From assembly GCA_031261385.1 (NCBI GenBank), contig JAISJS010000255.1, forward strand, positions 1 through 23,024: DNA of 23,024 nt. Direction: 5' to 3'. The translations under genes were made by a program, and so were the position numbers. This DNA comes from Treponema sp. (GTDB lineage Bacteria; Spirochaetota; Spirochaetia; Treponematales; Breznakiellaceae). This document shows positions 7,734-14,893 of the stretch, in pieces. The notes under the pieces were generated by a model. The model was not told where the DNA came from. It worked only from the letters and a program-made list of their open reading frames with translations, and did no database searches. Numbering within the stretch: position 1 is the stretch's first letter; each line of letters begins with the position of its first letter.

Positions 7734-7787
7734 CTTTTCACTATAATATCACTATTATTTCACTTTTGCAAGTGAAATAGTGAAAAG
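7734..7787. promoter_or_regulatory. Nested inverted repeats upstream of the decayed regulator gene
   Basis: TATTTCACTT (7756-7765) is perfectly inverted at 7770-7779 around a TTGC loop. CTTTTCACTAT (7734-7744) is perfectly inverted at 7777-7787. The shared TTTCAC/GTGAAA units give alternative pairings. The block lies between the end of nadE and the remnant's start codon, where an operator for a self-regulating gene would sit. It could also be a hairpin after nadE; there is no clear T-run. Function is inferred only from position. Confidence 0.45.
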
Positions 7788-7813
7788 TGTGACCCCGCTA
7801 TAAGGAGGACACC

Positions 7814-9553
7814 TTACACCTCATACACCACCCGCGCAATAGGATGCCGCCTGCCCATACCAAAAGCCCGCGGCGACACTTTAAGCACCGGCGGCGCCTG
7901 GCGGCGTTTGAATTCCGCGCGGGCTACGGTTTTGATGATGCGCGCAGCAAGCGCTTCATCCCAGCCTTTTTTTACGATCTCGTCACAGGAAAGATTATCG
8001 TATAAATAAAGCCGCAGGATTTCATCGAGCGTTTCGTAGGGGGGCAGGCTGTCCTGATCTTTTTGATTGGGCCGCAGTTCCGCCGACGGCGGCTTTTCGA
8101 TGATAGCTGCAGGGATGATTGCCTTGCCGCTTTCCGCAATTGACTTTTCGTTGATCCGTTTGCAGAGGGCAAAGACCTCGGTCTTGAACATATCGCCAAT
8201 GGGACCGAGGGCGCCGTTCATGTCGCCGTACAGGGTGCAATAGCCCATGGCAAGCTCGCTTTTGTTTCCCGTAGTAAGCAGCATCGAATTAAATTTATTG
8301 GAGAAGGCCATCAATAACGTACCCCGGATCCGGGCCTGAAGATTTTCCTCGGCAATATCGAAGGGACGTTTTTCAAAAACATTTTCCAGCGTGCCGAGGA
8401 ATGCGGTAAAAACATCTTCAATGGGAAGGGTCTCGTAACGGCAGCCGAGATTTTCCGCCAATTCTTTCGCATCATCTTTGGAACCCTCGGAAGAAAAACG
8501 CGACGGCATACTAAAGCAGGTAATGTTTTCACTGCCTACCGCTTTTACGCCAAGGTACGCCACGAGCGCCGAATCAATACCGCCTGAAAGTCCCAGGTGG
8601 GCGCGGGTAAAACCGCATTTTTTCATGTAGTCACGAATACCGGTTATCAATGCATCTTCGAGAATATCCAGTTCGTAACGTGTTAGCCCTGCGTTGAAGG
8701 GATCATCATCAGAAGAAGGGTGGAGGGGGGAGGGTGAAGGGTGGGAAGAGGATTCGGTGGTATTCCATGAAATGAGATCTTCTTCAAAGGCTTTGGCGTT
8801 TACGCGCTCGGGATAATCTTTGAGCGCGCCGGTACGCTCCGCTTCCGGCGTGGGGGCAATTACAAAAGAACGGCCGTCAAAAATAATCTGATCGTTGGCG
8901 CCTACGGCGTTGATGTAGATGAGGGGGATGTTGCCTCTGCGGCTGATCCGTTCGGCAAGAGCACGGCGTACTTTGAGTTTGCCTGCCACATACGGCGAGG
9001 CGGACGGTACACAGAGCATCGTAATTCCCTGGTCCATCAATTCACGCACCGGGTCTTTGACATAAAAGGTGCCGGGAGTGTCGGTCTCCCGCCAGACATC
9101 TTCACAAATGGCTATGCCGATGCGTTCACCCTTCCACTCAAAGACTTGCCATTTTTGCGCCGATTCAAAGTTGCGGGCTTCGTCAAACACATCGTAGGTG
9201 GGGAGCAGGGTTTTAACCTGTTCAAAGGCCAGCTTTCCGTCCTGAATGATCTCATACACGTTGACCAGGTTCTTGCCCCGCGAATACGGATTCCGGTTTA
9301 CAAAACCGAGCCCCACGGCGGCGCCCGGCGGCAGTTCCCGCTGCAGAATATGTACCGTGCGGATGTTGAGCTCCACAAAGCGATCCTGATCGAGCAGATC
9401 CATGGGGGGGTAACCGCAGACAGCCAGTTCGGGAAAGAGGACCAGATCAGCGGCCTGCTCCTGCACTGCCTTACGGGTAAAGTCGAGTATCTTTTCCCGG
9501 TTGCCGGAAAAATCGCCGATGGTAGAATTAATCTGGGCTATGGAAATACGCAT
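7814..9553 (-). CDS. nadE: Glutamine-dependent NAD+ synthetase
   Basis: The enzyme makes NAD+ from deamido-NAD+ and ATP, using ammonia released from glutamine, as the last step of NAD synthesis. The 579 residues combine two domains. The nitrilase-type glutaminase (about 1-265) has the triad Glu42 (LFPEL), Lys114 (VKTLLP) and Cys150 (AICED). The synthetase (about 290-579) has the pyrophosphate loop SGGIDS (323-328) and GNKSELAMGY for the nucleotide. The two are joined by a low-complexity Ser/Pro/His linker (about 268-284) encoded by a G-rich repeat on the plus strand. It lies 72 bases after hflX in the same direction, with a terminator-like element between. The ATG at 9553 has only a poor ribosome site. 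Confidence 0.95.
   Translation of the reverse strand: MRISIAQINSTIGDFSGNREKILDFTRKAVQEQAADLVLFPELAVCGYPPMDLLDQDRFVELNIRTVHILQRELPPGAAVGLGFVNRNPYSRGKNLVNVYEIIQDGKLAFEQVKTLLPTYDVFDEARNFESAQKWQVFEWKGERIGIAICEDVWRETDTPGTFYVKDPVRELMDQGITMLCVPSASPYVAGKLKVRRALAERISRRGNIPLIYINAVGANDQIIFDGRSFVIAPTPEAERTGALKDYPERVNAKAFEEDLISWNTTESSSHPSPSPLHPSSDDDPFNAGLTRYELDILEDALITGIRDYMKKCGFTRAHLGLSGGIDSALVAYLGVKAVGSENITCFSMPSRFSSEGSKDDAKELAENLGCRYETLPIEDVFTAFLGTLENVFEKRPFDIAEENLQARIRGTLLMAFSNKFNSMLLTTGNKSELAMGYCTLYGDMNGALGPIGDMFKTEVFALCKRINEKSIAESGKAIIPAAIIEKPPSAELRPNQKDQDSLPPYETLDEILRLYLYDNLSCDEIVKKGWDEALAARIIKTVARAEFKRRQAPPVLKVSPRAFGMGRRHPIARVVYEV
8718..8745 (+). repeat. G-run cluster (possible G-quadruplex) inside nadE
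   Basis: On the plus strand, G-runs of 3, 6, 3, 3 and 3 bases lie at 8718-8720, 8725-8730, 8732-8734, 8739-8741 and 8743-8745, with spacers of 1-4 bases. Four such runs meet the usual G-quadruplex pattern. The nadE mRNA carries the C-rich strand here, so a quadruplex would form in the template DNA. The stretch encodes the variable linker between the two enzyme domains. Confidence 0.5.
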
Positions 9554-9573
9554 ACTATTACCATATCACGGAA

Positions 9574-9653
9574 AGAAAAAAAAACCACCAAGGACACAAA
9601 GGGGCACAAAGTTTTTAACGTATCCTTAGTGTTCCTTAGCGTCCTTCGTGGTT
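9574..9653 (-). terminator. Long palindromic element with a T-run after hflX
   Basis: The 29-nt arms at 9583-9611 and 9625-9653 are inverted copies with 6 mismatches, separated by 13 bases. On the minus strand the stem starts AACCACGAAGGAC and ends GTCCTTGGTGGTT, followed at once by a run of T, which is the layout of an intrinsic terminator for hflX. The arm at 9625-9653 is also coding sequence: it supplies the last codons and stop of hflX. A related element lies at 16616-16731. Confidence 0.65.
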
Positions 9654-10963
9654 ATAAACTCCGCCAATCTCCCCGCAATCTCCTCCCCTACCCGTGCCGT
9701 AACTTTGATAAACTCCCCTTCGTATTCCTCCGACAGTACTTCGCCGTTACGGTGAAGCAGGGCTGCAAGGTCGGTGCGGTTGGCGGGAAAACTAAAGTTG
9801 ATTGCGGCGACGGAAAGCAGTTGATCCATCCGGGCGGCAAGATCCTCAAGGCCCTCGCGGGTTTCACAGGAAACGGGAATGGCGCCGGGATAGCGGCGAA
9901 GAAGGCCTTCAAGAGAAAAATCACCGACAGCACCGGCTGTCCCCGGAAAAACAGAATCTGCAAGCCGGTCAATTTTATTCAACACGGTAATCATCGGGAT
10001 CTTGCCGGCGTTCAGCTCATGCAAAACCCCAAGGGTGGTTTCGTAAAATTGATCAATGTTGGGATCGGAAGCATCAAGAACATGGATTAACATATCAGAG
10101 CGCGTTACCTCTTCCAGTGTGGAGTGAAAAGCATCAATAAGGGAATGGGGAAGCTGACGGATAAAGCCGACGGTATCAACCAACAATGCCGGTCGTCCGT
10201 TACCTGCATCAAAACGGCGGGAAGCGGCGTCCAGGGTGGCAAAAAGTTTGTCTTCCGCCAAAACCTGACTCCCCGTAAGAGCGTTAAGCAGGCTCGACTT
10301 GCCGGCATTGGTATAACCGACGATGGCGCAGACCGGAATACCGGAACGTTCACGCTGCCGCCTTTGGACCTGCCGCTGTTTTCTCACCTTCTCCAGTTCT
10401 TCCTCAAGTTTGTGTATCTTCTGCTCCACCTGCCGCCGGTCGGTTTCAAGGCGCGTCTCCCCGGAACCCTTGGTACCATAACGGCCACCCCGCTGACGGG
10501 AAAGATCGATATACTTGTGGCTCAGCCGGGGGAGGGACCAGTTCAATTCTGCAAGACGCACCTGAAGTTCCGCCTCCCGTGTCTGCGCCCGGTCGGCAAA
10601 AATGCGTATAATCAGCTCCTGCCGGTCCAGGGCGGGAAGCCCCGACAGATCCTCCCAGTTTCGCTGCTGGGAAGGGCTTAAAATACCGTTGAAAACAAAG
10701 CAATCAGCCTCAATTTCCCTTGCTTTATCAGAAAGCTCCTGCGCTTTTCCGGTTCCCATACCAAATTTGGGGTGTTTTTCCCGAATATGGACCTTTTCAT
10801 GGACGGCAATCTCAAGTCCCAGCGTCTCAACAAGGCCGGTTAGTTCCCGCGCAATGGCATCCTCATCAGCCTCATGCCCCCGTTTTTCCCCCTTGATCCC
10901 GCCTGAAACGCTCACTAAAAAGGCCCGTTTTGGCTTTTCTTCAGTTTCAATGGTTCCAATCAT
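9626..10963 (-). CDS. hflX: Ribosome-associated GTPase HflX
   Basis: HflX binds the large ribosomal subunit and splits stalled ribosomes, using GTP. The 445 residues show the HflX N-terminal domain with HPKFGMGTGKAQEL (64-77), a coiled linker (about 172-207), and the GTPase domain: P-loop GYTNAGKS (216-223), the switch block DTVGFI (263-268) and the NKID motif (329-332). The C-terminal part (about 360-445) ends FITTKDAKEH. Those last residues are encoded by one arm of a palindromic repeat, so the natural end of the gene seems to have been replaced. The ATG at 10963 has no strong ribosome site. Confidence 0.93.
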   Translation of the reverse strand: MIGTIETEEKPKRAFLVSVSGGIKGEKRGHEADEDAIARELTGLVETLGLEIAVHEKVHIREKHPKFGMGTGKAQELSDKAREIEADCFVFNGILSPSQQRNWEDLSGLPALDRQELIIRIFADRAQTREAELQVRLAELNWSLPRLSHKYIDLSRQRGGRYGTKGSGETRLETDRRQVEQKIHKLEEELEKVRKQRQVQRRQRERSGIPVCAIVGYTNAGKSSLLNALTGSQVLAEDKLFATLDAASRRFDAGNGRPALLVDTVGFIRQLPHSLIDAFHSTLEEVTRSDMLIHVLDASDPNIDQFYETTLGVLHELNAGKIPMITVLNKIDRLADSVFPGTAGAVGDFSLEGLLRRYPGAIPVSCETREGLEDLAARMDQLLSVAAINFSFPANRTDLAALLHRNGEVLSEEYEGEFIKVTARVGEEIAGRLAEFITTKDAKEH

Positions 10964-10965
10964 AT

Positions 10966-10995
10966 TTGAATTTATAGCATATTTTTAAATATAAT
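10966..10995 (+). promoter_or_regulatory. Sigma-70-type promoter for the 649-residue membrane protein
   Basis: TTGAAT (10966-10971) and a perfect TATAAT (10990-10995) are 18 bases apart. Transcription would start near 11002, giving a leader of about 37 bases with AGG 8 bases before the TTG start codon. The -35 box nearly touches the hflX start on the other strand. Confidence 0.55.
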
Positions 10996-11038
10996 GGTAT
11001 AAATAGCCGATAGTATAACGAAAGAATAGGATTATGAT

Positions 11039-12988
11039 TTGACAGTATCTCAAAAAGCGGCGCTTAGCCTGTTAATTTCAGTTTTTCTCTTTGCCGGGGT
11101 TGCGGTTCTGGCATTTACCGGATTATTTGATCTGGTAGAGGCCCGTTTTTATAATCCATCGATCACAAAATCCCTTACCCGTGAAATTGAAGCGGATACC
11201 GAGACTATTCAGAATTTCATTTCCGAATTTCAGGGCCGTTTTGCCGCTGCATTAACCGAGCCGGCGGTACGGCGCAGCTTTCTCCCCAACCAGAGCGCCG
11301 AGGACATTTTTGAACGGACCCGCATTTACGGGATTTTGCTGGAGACCACGGGAGGGCTTCATTCGGTCCGCTTTGTCGATGCCGGCGGCCAGCGGATTCA
11401 CTTTTCCACCTATTCCCAGGACATACTCAGCCAGGACCGGTTCTCCATTGCGTTCCGGAATTACAACGAAGGTCCCGGTAATCTGCCGTATGAGCAGGTG
11501 CAAAATTCTACCCAGGGCGATGTAAAACTTATCCTTGATGAAGCGGGAGACCGGATCATCTTTTCCTTCCCCTTTTATGATTCGTTTGATGTGTACCGCG
11601 GGACTGCGCTTTTTACCGTGTCGGTGCGGGCCGTGGCAGAGCGGCTGGTCAGCGCAAACAGAATAAAAATTGGAGAAAATGTTTCCATTATTTCCGCCCC
11701 CAGCGGAATTGTTTCCGGAATACCGGGCGCCGAAAAAGAGGACATTCTTGCCAAGGTTTCAGAAATCTGGAGCGGCGGGCTTCTTACCCTTACCCCCCTT
11801 GATTCCGCCGCATCGGGAACCAGTTTGGCGCTTATCTCCTCACGAACCAGCCAGGGAATCAATGTCGGACGCCTCATGGATGAGACCCTTTTCTCATTTC
11901 CCCAGTCGATGAAGGTGATCCTTCTGGTTTCGATCTTTATGACGATATACCTGAGCATCTTCCTGGTCTTTAACCTGCGGCAGGATACCATGACGGTGAT
12001 CCAAAACCGCCTTAAAAACCTTCAGATTTCCCTGATTGAGCAATACTATGACCGCAAGGGTGATGCTGATTGGACCCATTGGGCCAGAGAACTGGAACAG
12101 CGGCGGGAGGATATCCGCGCCGAGGTAAAACAGGGTGTCCGCTCCGGAATGGGAAGGCGGGCCGAGGAAGATATCGACACCCTGATTGATAAATCCTGGG
12201 ATGAACTTTTGGCGGTTATCGGCAGCCGCAAGCCCGCCACGGCAGGCATTGATGAAGAAAAACTTCAGACTATTCTGAACCGTATACTTTTGGCAGTTCC
12301 TGCCGGGACGGCTGCGGCAATACCGCAGGCGATTCCGAACAGCAAACCCGCTGAAGAAGTGGTTGAGGAGGTCGAAGAGCTTGGTGATGCCGATGAGGTT
12401 GAGGAACTTGAAGAACTAACAGAAGAACCGGAACCTGCTGAACTGCTTGAAGAAGCTGACTTGCAAGATACACCTCATGCCGGCGGTTTACTCGCCGCAG
12501 CTGCTGCGAAAAAAGAGACAAACGTAGAGCTTGCCTTTGGGGATGATGATATTCCCTATGTCGTGGAGACCAGCGGCCTTGAGCTTATGGACGGCGAGAT
12601 CGATTCCGCCATTGAAACCATGCGGACAGACGATGAACCTGCGGAACTTGAAGAACTTGAAGAATTGGATGAAGTGGAAGACCTTGAAGTTCTTGAGGAC
12701 TTAAATCCTGCCGAAGACGGTCCTGCGGGTGACAGCGGCGGCGGAAGTTCCCGTCCTTCCGAAAGCGATCTTGCGGAACTGGCAAGTACGATAGAGTTCA
12801 GCAGTCCCGATCCAATCGCCGAAGAACCGGATGACGATTTTGATGAGGACCTTGAAATTGTTTCCCCCTTTGCATCCATGCTTTCTGATTTTGATGATGC
12901 AGACGAAAATATTCTGCAGGATCCCGAGACTGCTGTTAAAGAAGAAAGTGCAGACCCCGCCGCTGAGGACGAAAAAAAAAACGACTGA
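11039..12988 (+). CDS. Membrane protein with extracytoplasmic domain and acidic cytoplasmic tail (zero-frame product)
   Basis: I do not recognise a named family. In order, the 649 residues show an N-terminal membrane helix (about 7-30), an extracytoplasmic domain of about 250 residues with a Cache-like feel (RFVDAGGQRIHFST at 111-124), and a second membrane helix (291-312). After these come a charged helical region (about 315-400) and an acidic, Glu/Leu/Pro-rich tail (about 436-649) with repeated EELEEL units. There is no kinase, HAMP or methyl-accepting signature. The start is TTG at 11039: an in-frame TAG lies at 11027-11029, there is no ATG nearby, and AGG is 8 bases upstream. The frame stops right after an A10 run; an open frame carrying on at -1 suggests that a longer protein is made or once existed. 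Confidence 0.75.
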   Translation: MTVSQKAALSLLISVFLFAGVAVLAFTGLFDLVEARFYNPSITKSLTREIEADTETIQNFISEFQGRFAAALTEPAVRRSFLPNQSAEDIFERTRIYGILLETTGGLHSVRFVDAGGQRIHFSTYSQDILSQDRFSIAFRNYNEGPGNLPYEQVQNSTQGDVKLILDEAGDRIIFSFPFYDSFDVYRGTALFTVSVRAVAERLVSANRIKIGENVSIISAPSGIVSGIPGAEKEDILAKVSEIWSGGLLTLTPLDSAASGTSLALISSRTSQGINVGRLMDETLFSFPQSMKVILLVSIFMTIYLSIFLVFNLRQDTMTVIQNRLKNLQISLIEQYYDRKGDADWTHWARELEQRREDIRAEVKQGVRSGMGRRAEEDIDTLIDKSWDELLAVIGSRKPATAGIDEEKLQTILNRILLAVPAGTAAAIPQAIPNSKPAEEVVEEVEELGDADEVEELEELTEEPEPAELLEEADLQDTPHAGGLLAAAAAKKETNVELAFGDDDIPYVVETSGLELMDGEIDSAIETMRTDDEPAELEELEELDEVEDLEVLEDLNPAEDGPAGDSGGGSSRPSESDLAELASTIEFSSPDPIAEEPDDDFDEDLEIVSPFASMLSDFDDADENILQDPETAVKEESADPAAEDEKKND

Positions 12989-13012
12989 CGGCTTTCCGGA
13001 ACGATAAAAGCC
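12965..13012 (+). promoter_or_regulatory. Candidate programmed -1 ribosomal frameshift signal
   Basis: The heptamer A AAA AAC (12976-12982) is in the right phase for simultaneous -1 slippage: the zero-frame codons are AAA and AAC. It ends an A10 run (12972-12981). GAGGA, resembling a Shine-Dalgarno site, lies at 12965-12969, 6 bases before the heptamer. The zero-frame TGA is at 12986-12988. GGCTTT (12990-12995) pairs with AAAGCC (13007-13012) around an 11-base loop, 7 bases after the heptamer. This is the three-part layout known from E. coli dnaX. A10 alone could also allow RNA-polymerase slippage. Confidence 0.5.
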
Positions 13013-13242
13013 TTGAAGAATTTTATGATAACCCCGGCATCTCCATTATGTACCGGCCATTTTTATTTGACAACAAGAACGAACCCGAATTACTAAAGCC
13101 CGTTCACGATGCAGAAGACAGCATTATCCGGGAGCAGAACGGGATTCACTACATCAGCGGCAGCGCTTTTACCCCTGATAAAGATACGGAAAAAAACCTG
13201 AACCCCGAATTCAGAAAACTGGTAGATTCGGTATTAAACTAA
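12967..13242 (+). CDS. C-terminal extension frame of the acidic-tail membrane protein (-1 frame)
   Basis: This frame is open from 12967 to the TAA at 13240-13242, just after an in-frame TGA at 12964. Read as a continuation after slippage it adds 86 codons (from 12982) and gives a 734-residue fusion. The segment has protein-like content before any ATG (SLEEFYDNPGISIMYRPF, then NGIHYISGSAF and FRKLVDSVLN). The first ATG, at 13048, would give a 64-residue protein, but no ribosome site precedes it. Translation by frameshift, or a disrupted gene end, therefore fits better than an independent small gene. No known domain is recognised. It ends 5 bases before the stop of the convergent peptidase gene. 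Confidence 0.55.
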   Translation, partial: GRKKKRLTAFRNDKSLEEFYDNPGISIMYRPFLFDNKNEPELLKPVHDAEDSIIREQNGIHYISGSAFTPDKDTEKNLNPEFRKLVDSVLN

Positions 13243-13247
13243 AAACA

Positions 13248-14237
13248 TTATTTCATTAATGCGCGGGGATTCACGGTAGCGCCGTTTTTGTATACGGTAA
13301 AGTGCAGATGGGGACCGGTGCTGAGTCCGGTACTGCCCACATCGCCTATCCGCTCGCCGGTCCCGACATAAGCGCCGGACCTGACCCGTATAACGTTCAT
13401 GTGCCCGTACAGGGTCCGGTATCCTGAATGATGAGTAATCACCACATAATTTCCAAACGTATCACTCCAGCCGGCAGTCGATACTCTGCCGGACATTGCC
13501 GCCCTGACGGGAGTTCCCGTGGGAGCCGCAAGATCAAGGCCTGAGTGGAACTGGCGGGCGCCGGTAAAAGGGCTGATGCGGTAACCGTAAGGAGAAGAAA
13601 GATACCCTCCTATGGGCCGGATGAAAAGGTCGCCGTTGATCTCCTGGCGTTCAACCCAGTCGAGTTTGGCGCCGGGAATAAAAAGCGCCGTTCCGGAATG
13701 GACCGTATCAGAAAAAAGCTCATTCGCCGTTGTGATGGCCGCAATATCGGACCGGTGTTTTTCGGCAATGCCCCCAAGAGTATCGCCGTTTCTGACCTTA
13801 TAAAGTATCCCGTCCTGATTTGGGATTTTCAGAACCTGCCCAATCTGAATACGCCGGGCATCTTTTATATTGTTAATGGAGAGAAGGGTATCTTCGTTCA
13901 GCCCGAAGTTCGCGGCAACGTTCCCGATATAATCCCCGCCCTGTATGGTATAGGCGCCATAGAGCAGTGTTTGTGGTTTTGAAAACAATTCCGGTTCTGC
14001 TACGCCTGCGATAAGCGCCGCCTGCTCCCGGAAAACTGCAGCGCTCTCCGGATCGGCTGCCGCCATTTCCAGGCTGCCGCCGCCTCCCATACCGCCGCCG
14101 GCGCTTTCCCCTTTTGCAGGCAGGCGAAAAATGGATACACCGGCAAAGGACAATGCAAAGGAAACCAGGCAGAGCGCCATAACCAGCCTGAGTATATCTT
14201 TACCGCTGCGCCGCGCCTGCACTGAAAGCTTAACCAC
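13248..14237 (-). CDS. LysM-domain M23 metallopeptidase (cell-wall endopeptidase)
   Basis: This is probably a peptidoglycan cross-link hydrolase outside the inner membrane. One N-terminal membrane helix or uncleaved signal (about 16-38) is followed by a Gly-rich linker and two LysM repeats (about 94-139 and 145-188). The M23 domain has HSGLD (zinc ligands His and Asp, about 231-235), YGHM (His about 279) and GPHLHF (about 308-312), so all catalytic and zinc residues are present. I chose the GTG at 14237 because GGAG lies 6 bases before it, which gives 329 residues. A TTG at 14249 would add four residues but has no ribosome site. The gene has its own promoter right after the upstream gene. Confidence 0.9.
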   Translation of the reverse strand: MVKLSVQARRSGKDILRLVMALCLVSFALSFAGVSIFRLPAKGESAGGGMGGGGSLEMAAADPESAAVFREQAALIAGVAEPELFSKPQTLLYGAYTIQGGDYIGNVAANFGLNEDTLLSINNIKDARRIQIGQVLKIPNQDGILYKVRNGDTLGGIAEKHRSDIAAITTANELFSDTVHSGTALFIPGAKLDWVERQEINGDLFIRPIGGYLSSPYGYRISPFTGARQFHSGLDLAAPTGTPVRAAMSGRVSTAGWSDTFGNYVVITHHSGYRTLYGHMNVIRVRSGAYVGTGERIGDVGSTGLSTGPHLHFTVYKNGATVNPRALMK

Positions 14238-14258
14238 CAAACACTCCAAAATTTAAAC

Positions 14259-14302
14259 AGGATGTATCCTCATATCATATATCGGCTTTTCAAGCTTGAC
14301 AA
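14259..14302 (-). promoter_or_regulatory. Promoter of the M23 peptidase gene with an operator-like repeat
   Basis: On the minus strand TTGTCA (14297-14302) and TATGAT (14274-14279) are 17 bases apart, each matching five of six consensus bases. The -35 box directly abuts the stop codon of the upstream gene. AGGAT-GT-ATCCT (14259-14270) is an inverted repeat at the expected transcription start and could bind a regulator. Confidence 0.6.
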
Positions 14303-14887
14303 TTAAGGAGCGCCCCTGTTTTCCTGTTCATTATGCAGGAGTATCATGGCGTCCCGTATCTCCGCCGCCCGTTCATATTCTTCCGCAGCAAGCGCCCGGT
14401 TAAGTTCGTCACGGAGGTCCCTGTGTCCCGGATACTCAATGGCGGCGGCATTGTTCATCTCATCCAGCATCAGATCCGCCGGTACTCCGGCCTGTTCAAC
14501 TACGGCGCGGGAAATCATGATCGGACATTTCCGGCGCACCGCCAGGGCAAAGGCGTCAGAGGGACGGGCATCCAGAACAAGCGGCAAATCCTCTGGGAAT
14601 TTTTCTCCGGTTATGATGAGCCGGGCATGAAAGGTATTATCTTTCAAATCGTGGACCTCAGCCCGATCGAGCGTCAATCCGGTTTGCCGGAGCAAGGCAA
14701 GAAACAGATCATGGGTTAAGGGCCGGGAAACGGTCAGGTCTTTAAACCCGATAAGTATGGATTGTATCTCAAGCTGTCCGACAAATATGGGTACGGTAAT
14801 ATCCGAACCAAGAGGCCGCAATAAAACTGCATTACCCTGATCCGTCCGCGCTATGGTCCATATTTCCGCTTCTATCATTTCTTTCAT
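14303..14887 (-). CDS. Bifunctional-nuclease (BFN/DUF151) domain protein with UVR motif
   Basis: The 194 residues consist of a BFN domain (about 1-135) and a C-terminal UvrB/UvrC helical motif (DLRDELNRALAAEEYERAAE, about 157-176, continuing to 186). Conserved BFN blocks are LRPLGSDITVPIFVGQLE (23-40), RPLTHDLF (55-62) and LDARPSDAFALAVR (105-118). Some family members have been reported to show nuclease activity; the role here is not known. The UVR motif normally mediates protein contacts. AGGAAAAT before the ATG is a fair ribosome site. The gene starts 6 bases after the polyprenyl synthase stop, so the two form an operon. Confidence 0.9.
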   Translation of the reverse strand: MKEMIEAEIWTIARTDQGNAVLLRPLGSDITVPIFVGQLEIQSILIGFKDLTVSRPLTHDLFLALLRQTGLTLDRAEVHDLKDNTFHARLIITGEKFPEDLPLVLDARPSDAFALAVRRKCPIMISRAVVEQAGVPADLMLDEMNNAAAIEYPGHRDLRDELNRALAAEEYERAAEIRDAMILLHNEQENRGAP

Positions 14888-14893
14888 ATTTTC

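Noticed and set aside
9146..10090. A 314-codon plus-strand open frame antisense to nadE and hflX
   Set aside because: It runs across two well-supported genes and the repeat between them, and its protein shows no family pattern. It is a shadow of the opposite strand.
13048..13242. An independent 64-residue gene
   Set aside because: No ribosome site precedes the ATG, and the same frame is open and protein-like for 81 bases upstream, back to the A10 run. A frameshifted extension fits better.
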